A stretch of 8,422 nt of DNA, from contig JARYMR010000061.1 of NCBI GenBank assembly GCA_029907045.1, positions 1 through 8,422 on the forward strand. Reading direction: 5' to 3'. Positions 1 through 5,198 of the stretch are shown here, piece by piece. A program made the position numbers and the translations under genes. The notes under the pieces were generated by a model that was given only the letters and a program-made list of their open reading frames with translations, was not told the DNA's origin and ran no database searches. Source of the DNA: Candidatus Bathyarchaeota archaeon. GTDB taxonomy: Archaea; Thermoproteota; Bathyarchaeia; Bathyarchaeales; UBA233. Position 1 is the first letter of the stretch. Each line of letters begins with the position of its first letter.

Positions 1-1
1 T

Positions 2-742
2 TACTTATCAAAAATAGTTGAAACAGCCGCTGAAACCCTTCCGGTACCCATGTCCCTTCACCTCGACCACGGCGAAGACTTCGAAACTGCTAGGCAATGC
101 ATAGATGCTGGCTTCACTTCGGTTATGATTGACGGTTCTTTCCTAAAGTTTGAGGAAAACATCACCCTTACAAAACGTGTCGTTGACTTCGCCCATAAAA
201 AAGGAGTTTCCGTAGAAGCCGAACTTGGAAGGCTCGCGGGTGTGGAAGAGAAAACTGTTGAGGAGAAGGAGGCTGTTTTAACAGACCCAGATGCAGCTAA
301 GGATTTTGTTAGGCAAACAAGCGTTGATGCGTTAGCGGTGGCTATAGGCACTTCCCACGGAGCTTACAAATTCAAAGGCGAACCAAAACTCGACTTTGAA
401 AGGTTAAAAAGCATAAGCCAAAAAGTTGATGTGCCGCTGGTTCTGCATGGAGCCTCAAGCGTTCCCCAATGGATAATTGAAAAAGCACAAAAATACGGCG
501 CAGAACTTGCAGGCGCAAGGGGCATACCGGAAGATCACATTAGAAAGGCAATTTCGCTTGGCATTACAAAAATAAACATCGACACAGACTTACGATTAGC
601 CTTCACAGCCACAATACGCGAAGTCTTGACAAAATCGCCAAAAGAATTTGACCCAAGAAAAATTTTGGGTCCAGCAAAGGAAGCCATGAAAGAGGTTGTT
701 AAGGGCAAGATGCGGTTATTTGGAAGCTCAGGAAAAGCCTAA
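2..742 (+). CDS. fba: class II fructose-1,6-bisphosphate aldolase, 5'-partial
   Basis: Zinc-dependent aldolase that reversibly cleaves fructose 1,6-bisphosphate into dihydroxyacetone phosphate and glyceraldehyde 3-phosphate in the cytoplasm. The frame is open from base 2 (YLSKIVETAAETLPVP before the first ATG at base 50), so the true start lies left of the window and the ATG at 50 is internal. Visible family motifs are HLDHG (Asp at 65-67 as likely catalytic residue, His at 68-70 as zinc ligand), IDGS, GTSHG (zinc His at 356-358), LHGASS (zinc His at 446-448), the phosphate-binding NIDTD segment and the C-terminal RLFGSSGK. The spacing of the three histidines is that of the FbaA/GatY/KbaY family. 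Tagatose-bisphosphate aldolase (GatY/KbaY) is the main alternative, but the adjacent phosphofructokinase 14 bp downstream favours a fructose-bisphosphate role. Many archaea use class I-like or bifunctional aldolases instead, so transfer from bacteria is possible but untested. Confidence 0.9.
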   Translation, partial: YLSKIVETAAETLPVPMSLHLDHGEDFETARQCIDAGFTSVMIDGSFLKFEENITLTKRVVDFAHKKGVSVEAELGRLAGVEEKTVEEKEAVLTDPDAAKDFVRQTSVDALAVAIGTSHGAYKFKGEPKLDFERLKSISQKVDVPLVLHGASSVPQWIIEKAQKYGAELAGARGIPEDHIRKAISLGITKINIDTDLRLAFTATIREVLTKSPKEFDPRKILGPAKEAMKEVVKGKMRLFGSSGKA

Positions 743-756
743 AAGAGGAAAAGAAA

Positions 757-1785
757 ATGAAAGTTGGAATATTAAGCGGAGGCGGAGACGCCCCAGGAAT
801 AAACGCCGTTATAAGAGCGGTTGTAAGAAAAGGAATTCAGCAGCATGGCTACGAAATTGTTGGCATAAAAGACGGATGGCGCGGGCTCCTCGAAGGCGAA
901 TTCACGCCCTTAGACTTAAAATCTGTTTCTGGAATCCTCCCTCGAGGAGGCTCAATCTTAGGCACGTCTCGCACAAACCCATTTAAACATGAAAACGGGC
1001 CTCAAAAAATAATGGAAAAAGCTGAAAAAGCCAAAATAGGCGCTGTTGTTGTTATCGGTGGTGATGACACCTTAAGCGTAGCCCAAAAAATGGGCGATTT
1101 AGGGCTTAAATGTGTAGGTGTTCCAAAAACAATTGATAATGACTTAAGCGGCACCGATTACACTTTCGGCTTTAACACAGCAGTATCCATAGCCACAGAA
1201 GCCCTTGATAGGCTTCACACAACAGCCGAAACCCACCGCAGAGTCATGATTCTCGAAGTCATGGGACGTTATACGGGCTGGATAGCCTTAGAAGCTGGAA
1301 TTGCAGGAGGCGCAGATGTCATACTAATACCAGAAAAACCCTTCGACGTGGACGAAGTTTGCGAATACATTAAGCGCAGACATGACAGAGGACGAAACTT
1401 CAGCATAATTGTTGTCGCGGAAGGCGCCAACCCAAAAGGCGGAAAAGAAATTGTTTACAGCGAAACCATCGACGAGTTTGGACACATACGCCTCGGAGGA
1501 ATAGGCTATTACCTCGGAAAAGAAATTGAAAAACGCCTAAACATCGAAACTCGCGTCGTAGTTTTAGGACACATCCAACGGGGCGGTTCTCCAACAGCCT
1601 TTGACAGAATTTTAGCCACACGCTTCGGAATAGCAGCAGTGGATTTAGTGAATGAGGGAAAATTTGGACATATGGTCGCCATTAAAGGAAACAAAATTGT
1701 TTCCGTTCCCTTAAAGGATGTGGTTGGAAAAAGAAAAACAGTTGATTTGGGGCTTTATGAAATAGCAAAAGTTTTCTTTGGCTAA
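757..1785 (+). CDS. pfp: 6-phosphofructokinase, pyrophosphate-dependent type (group A PFK)
   Basis: Phosphorylates fructose 6-phosphate to fructose 1,6-bisphosphate, probably with pyrophosphate as donor, which makes the step reversible. The 342 residues show the PfkA fold motifs: GILSGGGDAPGINA at 4-17, GGDDT at 101-105, PKTIDND at 123-129 with catalytic Asp127, MGR at 169-171, Glu222 and GHIQRGG at 271-277. Numbering runs almost level with E. coli PfkA. The two diagnostic positions are Asp104 (Gly in ATP enzymes) and Lys124 (Gly in E. coli PfkA), which together mark PPi-dependent enzymes. The ATG at 757 follows a GAGG at 745-748 with good spacing. The gene lies 14 bp behind the aldolase, so the two are probably one operon carrying successive reactions. 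It is tail to tail with a second phosphofructokinase. Donor specificity is inferred from residues, not shown. Confidence 0.93.
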   Translation: MKVGILSGGGDAPGINAVIRAVVRKGIQQHGYEIVGIKDGWRGLLEGEFTPLDLKSVSGILPRGGSILGTSRTNPFKHENGPQKIMEKAEKAKIGAVVVIGGDDTLSVAQKMGDLGLKCVGVPKTIDNDLSGTDYTFGFNTAVSIATEALDRLHTTAETHRRVMILEVMGRYTGWIALEAGIAGGADVILIPEKPFDVDEVCEYIKRRHDRGRNFSIIVVAEGANPKGGKEIVYSETIDEFGHIRLGGIGYYLGKEIEKRLNIETRVVVLGHIQRGGSPTAFDRILATRFGIAAVDLVNEGKFGHMVAIKGNKIVSVPLKDVVGKRKTVDLGLYEIAKVFFG

Positions 1786-1789
1786 GCGA

Positions 1790-2752
1790 TTAAGTGGCAA
1801 GTATTCTAGCCAATTTTAGAAGCCTTGAATCCAGAGGCTTTTCTTTGCTGCAAGATTCTTTAAGCTCTATACTCGTTATTTTTCCATTCTGCAGTCCAAC
1901 AATTCTGTTTCCCTTTTCCTTTAACAAAAGTTCAACGGCATGGTTTGCGAAGAGACTTGCTAAAAGTCTGCTTCTAGCCGTTGGATTTCCGCCCCTCTGT
2001 GCATAGCCTAAAATGCTGAGTCTAATTTCTGCGCCAGTATGCTTCTGAATCTCTTTTGCAATTTTGTGCGTGTCGCCGACGCCTTCTGCTGCCACAATTA
2101 TGCCTGAACGTTTCCCTTTCGCACTGTTTTCTTTGATGACCTTACAAATTTCCGCTATGCCCAGTTTTTCTTCTGGAACCAATATGACTTCTGCACCTAC
2201 AGTTAAGCCAACAGTCGCCGCAAGAAATCCTCTTGTTCTTCCCATAACTTCTACTATGAAAATTCTTTCGTGGGATATAGCTGTGTCGCGAATTTTGTCG
2301 ATTTCGGAAACCGCCGTGTTCACCGCAGTGTCAAAACCTATGGTTTCTTCTGTGCCATAAACGTCATTGTCTATGGTTGCTGGGACCCCAATTATGAGCG
2401 TTTCTGTTTTTTTGCTTAATTCAAAAGCTCCTTTGAAGGAGCCGTTGCCGCCAATAACAATTAATCCGTCAACTTTGTTTGTGGCAAGGGTTTTAGCGGC
2501 TTTTTTCAGCCCTTCTTTCTCTTTAAATTGTGGGCATCTTGAAGTGCGGAGGATTGTGCCTCCCAACTGGATTATGCCGCCCACTGTGCGTGGAGTAAGC
2601 TCTCTAAAAGTGTTTGTTAACAAGCCTTCCCAACCCCTTTCAAAACCAAAAACCCTTAAATTATTGGCATATGCAATGCGCACAATTGCGCGGATGGCAG
2701 CATTCATTCCAGGCGCATCTCCACCACTCGTAACAACACCTATCCTTTTCAA
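1790..2752 (-). CDS. pfkA: 6-phosphofructokinase, ATP-dependent type with Asn103
   Basis: A 320-residue group A phosphofructokinase, the same length as E. coli PfkA. Motifs: VVTSGGDAPGMNAAIR at 6-21, GGNGS at 101-105, PATIDND at 124-130 with catalytic Asp128, EVMGR at 168-172 and GYAQRGG at 249-255. Gly104 and Ala125 point to ATP rather than pyrophosphate as donor. Two positions are unusual against E. coli PfkA: Asn103 replaces the magnesium-binding Asp103, and Tyr250 replaces His249, a fructose 6-phosphate contact. The start is TTG at 2752-2750: an in-frame TAG lies just upstream (2758-2756) and the N-terminus matches the family from this codon. A GGAG at 2767-2764 is a possible but rather distant ribosome binding site. 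The stop is 4 bp from that of the PPi-type enzyme, so transcripts of the two must converge. It could be an ATP enzyme, or a relative with shifted metal or substrate use. Confidence 0.9.
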   Translation of the reverse strand: MKRIGVVTSGGDAPGMNAAIRAIVRIAYANNLRVFGFERGWEGLLTNTFRELTPRTVGGIIQLGGTILRTSRCPQFKEKEGLKKAAKTLATNKVDGLIVIGGNGSFKGAFELSKKTETLIIGVPATIDNDVYGTEETIGFDTAVNTAVSEIDKIRDTAISHERIFIVEVMGRTRGFLAATVGLTVGAEVILVPEEKLGIAEICKVIKENSAKGKRSGIIVAAEGVGDTHKIAKEIQKHTGAEIRLSILGYAQRGGNPTARSRLLASLFANHAVELLLKEKGNRIVGLQNGKITSIELKESCSKEKPLDSRLLKLARILAT

Positions 2753-2785
2753 ACCCTATTCATCTCCAAATTTAGAACGGCTTTA

Positions 2786-2801
2786 AACAGAATATGCTGT
2801 T
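2786..2801. promoter_or_regulatory. imperfect 16-bp palindrome in the pfkA/cutA divergent region
   Basis: AACAGAATATGCTGTT matches its own reverse complement at 14 of 16 positions, with 5-bp perfect outer arms. It overlaps the end of a TTTAAA (2782-2787) that could be part of the minus-strand phosphofructokinase promoter. Its size and place suit a dimeric repressor site, but no regulator is encoded in the window, and short palindromes also arise by chance. Confidence 0.3.
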
Positions 2802-2802
2802 A

Positions 2803-2816
2803 CGAAAAAAATAATT
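2803..2816 (+). promoter_or_regulatory. probable archaeal promoter (BRE/TATA) of cutA
   Basis: CGAAAA followed by AAATAATT resembles a TFB-recognition element joined to a TATA box. With the usual 25-27 bp from box centre to start site, transcription would begin near 2838. That leaves a leader of about 16 nt that still contains the AGGTGA ribosome binding site at 2842-2847. The same A/T-rich stretch could serve the minus-strand phosphofructokinase. Confidence 0.4.
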
Positions 2817-2819
2817 TGC

Positions 2820-2853
2820 CCCATTTCACAAATGCTTTGTAAGGTGAAATGGG
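2820..2853. repeat. perfect 10-bp inverted repeat before the cutA start
   Basis: CCCATTTCAC at 2820-2829 is the exact reverse complement of GTGAAATGGG at 2844-2853, separated by 14 bp. A second, mutually exclusive pairing, ACAAA (2828-2832) with TTTGT (2836-2840), lies inside. The right arm ends one base before the TTG start and contains most of the ribosome binding site. With a start site near 2838 it would act as a DNA operator. With a start site further upstream it would fold as an RNA hairpin hiding the ribosome binding site. Confidence 0.6.
2842..2847 (+). promoter_or_regulatory. ribosome binding site deciding the cutA TTG start
   Basis: AGGTGA is a perfect match to the conserved anti-Shine-Dalgarno end of 16S rRNA and lies 6 nt before the TTG at 2854. 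Its TGA (2845-2847) is also an in-frame stop, so no earlier start is possible. The ATG at 2849 is out of frame. Confidence 0.75.
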
Positions 2854-3174
2854 TTGGAAAAAGAGTATGCAATCGTCTTAGTAACAGCTGCAAATAGAGA
2901 AGAGGCTGAAAAAATATCGAAGGCTTTGCTCAATGAACGATTGATTGCATGCGCCAACATAATCGGTCCATCCCATTCGCTTTTCTGGTGGAATGAAAAA
3001 ATCGAAAGCGCAGAAGAATATGTGCTCTTGATGAAAACTCGCATTGACATGTTTGAAAGGCTTGTTGAAAAAGTTAAAGTTCTACATAGCTACGAGGTTC
3101 CAGAAATAATAGTCACGCCAATCCTTAAAGGGTTCAAACCCTATCTAGAATGGCTTAACAGCTCCCTAAGGTAA
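2854..3174 (+). CDS. cutA: CutA family divalent-cation tolerance protein
   Basis: A 106-residue protein of the CutA1 family, small trimeric cytoplasmic proteins with a ferredoxin-like fold that are linked to copper and other divalent-metal tolerance; the exact role in archaea is unclear. Visible family features are a first beta strand YAIVLVTAANREEA (5-18), ACAN at 32-35 with Cys33, the WW pair at 45-46 followed by KIE, LMKT at 59-62, HSYEVPEIIV at 78-87, and GFKPYLEWL at 93-101. Length is normal for the family. Translation starts at TTG because an in-frame TGA lies 6 nt upstream and AGGTGA precedes it at ideal spacing. It is divergent from the minus-strand phosphofructokinase, sharing a 101-bp promoter region. 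Its TAA stop falls inside the promoter of the SRP RNA gene. No metabolic link to the neighbouring sugar genes is apparent. Confidence 0.93.
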   Translation: MEKEYAIVLVTAANREEAEKISKALLNERLIACANIIGPSHSLFWWNEKIESAEEYVLLMKTRIDMFERLVEKVKVLHSYEVPEIIVTPILKGFKPYLEWLNSSLR

Positions 3175-3184
3175 AGTTTTATAC
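3171..3184 (+). promoter_or_regulatory. probable promoter (BRE/TATA) of the SRP RNA gene
   Basis: GTAAAG (3171-3176) followed by TTTTATAC (3177-3184) looks like a TFB-recognition element plus TATA box. The box centre is about 29 bp before the 5' end of the SRP RNA at 3210, fitting archaeal promoter geometry. The cutA stop codon (3172-3174) lies within it. Confidence 0.6.
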
Positions 3185-3209
3185 TTTCGAATACGCTCAT
3201 CAATGTTTT

Positions 3210-3527
3210 GGCGGTGGGTCTTAGGCGGGGGGCTAGGGGTCCCCTGCACCGTAAACCCTCTATACGACGGGCCGACAGCTGAGGCTGAGGCATCCGTGGC
3301 CGCCTAAACCCTTCACGCCGAAACAAAGACTACCCGTCCCTTGGGGCTGGCGGTCGCTGGGCGGCTTCCGTAGGGAAGCTGTCTCCAGCGTTTACCAGGT
3401 GAACTTGGCCAGGCCTGGGAGGGAGCAACCTAAGCTTGGACGTTCAGCGCTCGAGGGGGTGCGGGTACGAGTGTAGGTTTGAAGGGTTCGGCGAATTCTG
3501 GATGTCGAACCTCAGTGACCCACCGCC
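3210..3527 (+). ncRNA. ffs: archaeal signal recognition particle RNA (7S/SRP RNA)
   Basis: RNA core of the signal recognition particle, which binds SRP54 and SRP19 and directs ribosomes making secreted or membrane proteins to the membrane. GGCGGTGGGTC at 3210-3220 pairs perfectly over 11 bp with GACCCACCGCC at 3517-3527, which is helix 1, found in archaeal SRP RNAs. The 5' Alu-like domain contains the CCCCTGCACCGTAAACC region (3241-3257) characteristic of archaeal 7S RNA. Helix 6 is GGCTTCC-type stem 3364-3369/3374-3379 with a GTAG loop, a GNAR tetraloop as expected for SRP19 binding, continued by CGCTGG/CCAGCG (3355-3360/3385-3390). Helix 8 spans about 3395-3435 with the conserved GTGAAC, GGCCAGG, a GGGA tetraloop at 3417-3420 and GGAGCAACC, the SRP54 site. 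Length 318 nt is normal for archaea. G+C is about 63% by hand count, far above the flanking genes. Ends are set from helix 1 and may be off by a few bases. Confidence 0.95.
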
Positions 3528-3536
3528 TTTTAAATA
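3528..3536 (+). promoter_or_regulatory. T-run ending the SRP RNA merged with a TATA-like box for the GH1 gene
   Basis: Right after helix 1 closes there are four T (3528-3531), a plausible short termination signal for the RNA. They continue into TTTAAATA (3529-3536), a good archaeal TATA box without an obvious purine-rich BRE, since the upstream bases are the helix 1 strand. A start about 26 bp downstream would be near 3558-3560, some 8-10 nt before the ATG at 3568. This suggests a very short leader. Confidence 0.45.
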
Positions 3537-3567
3537 TGGCATGAGTGCTATAGTATTGTGGGTTGTT

Positions 3568-5085
3568 ATGGGCTTTCCAGAAAAGTTTCTTTGGGGCGTA
3601 TCCGTTAGCGGTTTCCAATTTGAAATGGGTGATGTTGCTGGGAAAAATGTAGATCCAAATACGGATTGGTATGTGTGGGTGCATGACGCCCAAAACATAG
3701 AAAAGGGCTTGGTGAGCGGCGATTTGCCAGAAAATGGCATAGACTATTGGAGCTTGTATGCCAAAGACCATGACATTGCCAAAAGGCTTGGGTTAAACGC
3801 CTACCGTATTGGCGTGGAGTGGAGCAGAATTTTTCCAAAAAGCACATCAGTTGTGGAGGTTGGTGTTGAGAAGGCGTCTGATGGCAACTTTTCTAGAATA
3901 GATGTTGATGACAAAGCCTTGGAAAAGCTTGAGATATTGGCGAATAAAGAGGCGTTAAACCATTATAGGGCTATAATAGAGGATTTAAGGGCAAAGGGGT
4001 TCAAAGTTTTTGTTTGCTTAAACCATTTCACGCTTCCCTTATGGATTCACGACCCAATAACCGTCCGCAACACAAGGCTGAAGAAAGGCGCAAAGGGATG
4101 GCTTGACAAACAAACCATAATCGAGTTTACTAAATATGCGGCTTATGTGGCTTGGAATTTCGGAGACATAGTGGACAATTGGGCGGTTTTTAATGAGCCT
4201 ATGGCTGTATGCGAGGCTGGTTATACGATTCCAGAGTCTGGTTTTCCGCCTGGAATAAGCAGCCTCAAAGCTGTTAAGGAGACAGCCAAAAACATGGTTG
4301 TTGCTTATACTCGTGCTTACGATGTTATAAAAAGGGTGGATACGGTTAAAGCGGATGAGGATAGCCCAAACCCAGCAAACGTGGGTTTGATACATAATGT
4401 GATACCAGCAAAACCTTTCGATGAAAAAGAAGAGCTTCACGTTAAGGCGGCTACATTTATGGATAACATGCATAACCACTTCTTTCCACAAGCTGTTGCC
4501 CATGGCTGGCTGGATGAAAACTTCACAGGAGTAAAAGAAAAGGGAGAAGCGAAAGATTATTTGGGGCAGCGTCTTGACTGGCTTGGTGTAAACTATTACA
4601 CAAGATTTGTGATTAAAGGTAGAAAGTCGCTTTTAGCCAAAATTTTTGCAGGAATCCCAGCAATTCCAGACATAGTGCCGAATTATGGTTTTGCATGTCA
4701 ACCAAACAGCAAATCAGCCGACGGCATGCCAACTTCAGACATGGGATGGGAAATCTTTCCAGAAGGAATCCTTGAAGCCTTAAAAATGATGGATAAATAT
4801 GAGCGCCCACTTTATGTGACGGAAAACGGAATAGCAGACGAAAAAGACGAGCTTAGACCCAAATTCATTGCTAATCACTTGAGAATGCTTGAAAAGGCGC
4901 TGGACGAGAAAATTGATGTTAGAGGCTATTTCCACTGGTCTTTAACTGACAATTATGAATGGGCTAAAGGTTTCAAAATGAAGTTCGGCTTGTTCGCTGT
5001 TGACTTAAAAACCAAAAAGCGCATAATGCGAAAAAGCGCAAAAGTGTACCAGAAAATAATAGAAGAAGGATTGCTGAAAACCTAG
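3568..5085 (+). CDS. GH1 beta-glycosidase / beta-galactosidase, archaeal LacS/CelB type
   Basis: Retaining glycoside hydrolase family 1 enzyme that removes terminal beta-linked galactose or glucose from oligosaccharides or glycosides; no signal peptide, so cytoplasmic. In the 505-residue product FPEKFLWGVSVSGFQFEMG (3-21) opens the barrel, with sugar-binding Gln17. LNHFTLPLWIHDP (151-163) holds His153, FNEP (208-211) the acid/base Glu210, and YVTENG (416-421) the nucleophile Glu419. HWSLTDNYEW (456-465) supplies the aglycone/sugar pocket with Glu464 and Trp465. Glu464 argues against a 6-phospho-glycosidase, which has Ser-Lys-Tyr there. The long insert after RIFPK (about 92-130) and the LPLWIHDP block match archaeal LacS/CelB enzymes. 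The frame is open back to 3436, but that part lies in the SRP RNA; ATG 3568 fits both the family N-terminus and the TATA box. No ribosome binding site is seen. Gluco- versus galacto-specificity cannot be told. Confidence 0.92.
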   Translation: MGFPEKFLWGVSVSGFQFEMGDVAGKNVDPNTDWYVWVHDAQNIEKGLVSGDLPENGIDYWSLYAKDHDIAKRLGLNAYRIGVEWSRIFPKSTSVVEVGVEKASDGNFSRIDVDDKALEKLEILANKEALNHYRAIIEDLRAKGFKVFVCLNHFTLPLWIHDPITVRNTRLKKGAKGWLDKQTIIEFTKYAAYVAWNFGDIVDNWAVFNEPMAVCEAGYTIPESGFPPGISSLKAVKETAKNMVVAYTRAYDVIKRVDTVKADEDSPNPANVGLIHNVIPAKPFDEKEELHVKAATFMDNMHNHFFPQAVAHGWLDENFTGVKEKGEAKDYLGQRLDWLGVNYYTRFVIKGRKSLLAKIFAGIPAIPDIVPNYGFACQPNSKSADGMPTSDMGWEIFPEGILEALKMMDKYERPLYVTENGIADEKDELRPKFIANHLRMLEKALDEKIDVRGYFHWSLTDNYEWAKGFKMKFGLFAVDLKTKKRIMRKSAKVYQKIIEEGLLKT

Positions 5086-5146
5086 AGGGTAGGGCCCCTA
5101 TTAGTTGATTTCTGCGCCAAAAGCGTGTAAAAAGCTGCGAACTTTG

Positions 5147-5159
5147 GAAAATGCTATAT
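5147..5159 (+). promoter_or_regulatory. possible promoter (BRE/TATA) of galT
   Basis: GGAAAATGC followed by TATAT (5155-5159) lies about 25 bp before a predicted start site near 5182, which would leave a leader of about 17 nt holding the GGAG at 5189-5192. A second CTATATCC (5171-5178) is too close to the ATG unless the mRNA is leaderless. The whole gap 5086-5198 has no other clear feature and no strong terminator hairpin, so read-through from the GH1 gene is also possible. Confidence 0.35.
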
Positions 5160-5188
5160 CTGTTTTATGGCTATATCCTAACATTGTT

Positions 5189-5192
5189 GGAG
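5189..5192 (+). promoter_or_regulatory. ribosome binding site deciding the galT start
   Basis: GGAG sits 6 nt before the ATG at 5199. The earlier in-frame ATG at 5151 has no such site and would add a 16-residue hydrophobic leader not seen in the family. Confidence 0.6.
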
Positions 5193-5198
5193 TTTAAT

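Noticed and set aside
50..52. ATG at 50 as the aldolase start
   Set aside because: The frame is open to the window edge and the residues before it continue the aldolase; starting at 50 would delete a core barrel strand just before the HLDHG motif.
2367..2786. Plus-strand open frame of 139 codons opposite the minus-strand phosphofructokinase
   Set aside because: It is a shadow of the conserved PFK coding sequence and has no recognisable domain.
3141..3326. Minus-strand open frame of 61 codons across the cutA end and SRP RNA
   Set aside because: Its composition (Arg and Pro rich) comes from the G+C-rich structured RNA rather than from coding.
3436..3567. 44-residue N-terminal extension of the GH1 protein
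   Set aside because: It lies in the 3' arm of the SRP RNA, has no family similarity, and the TATA-like box at 3529-3536 would start transcription after it.
4039..4503. Minus-strand open frame of 154 codons inside the GH1 gene
   Set aside because: It is antisense to a well-conserved coding region, has no recognisable family features, and has cysteine- and tryptophan-rich content typical of a shadow frame.
5088..5102. GGGTAGGGCCCCTAT as a terminator hairpin after the GH1 gene
   Set aside because: The symmetric TAGGGCCCCTA leaves only one central base, so it cannot form a hairpin, and no T-run follows directly.
5151..5198. 16-residue hydrophobic extension of GalT that could pass for a membrane anchor or signal
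   Set aside because: GalT is cytoplasmic, the ATG at 5199 has a GGAG at good spacing, and a TATA-like element overlaps the earlier ATG.
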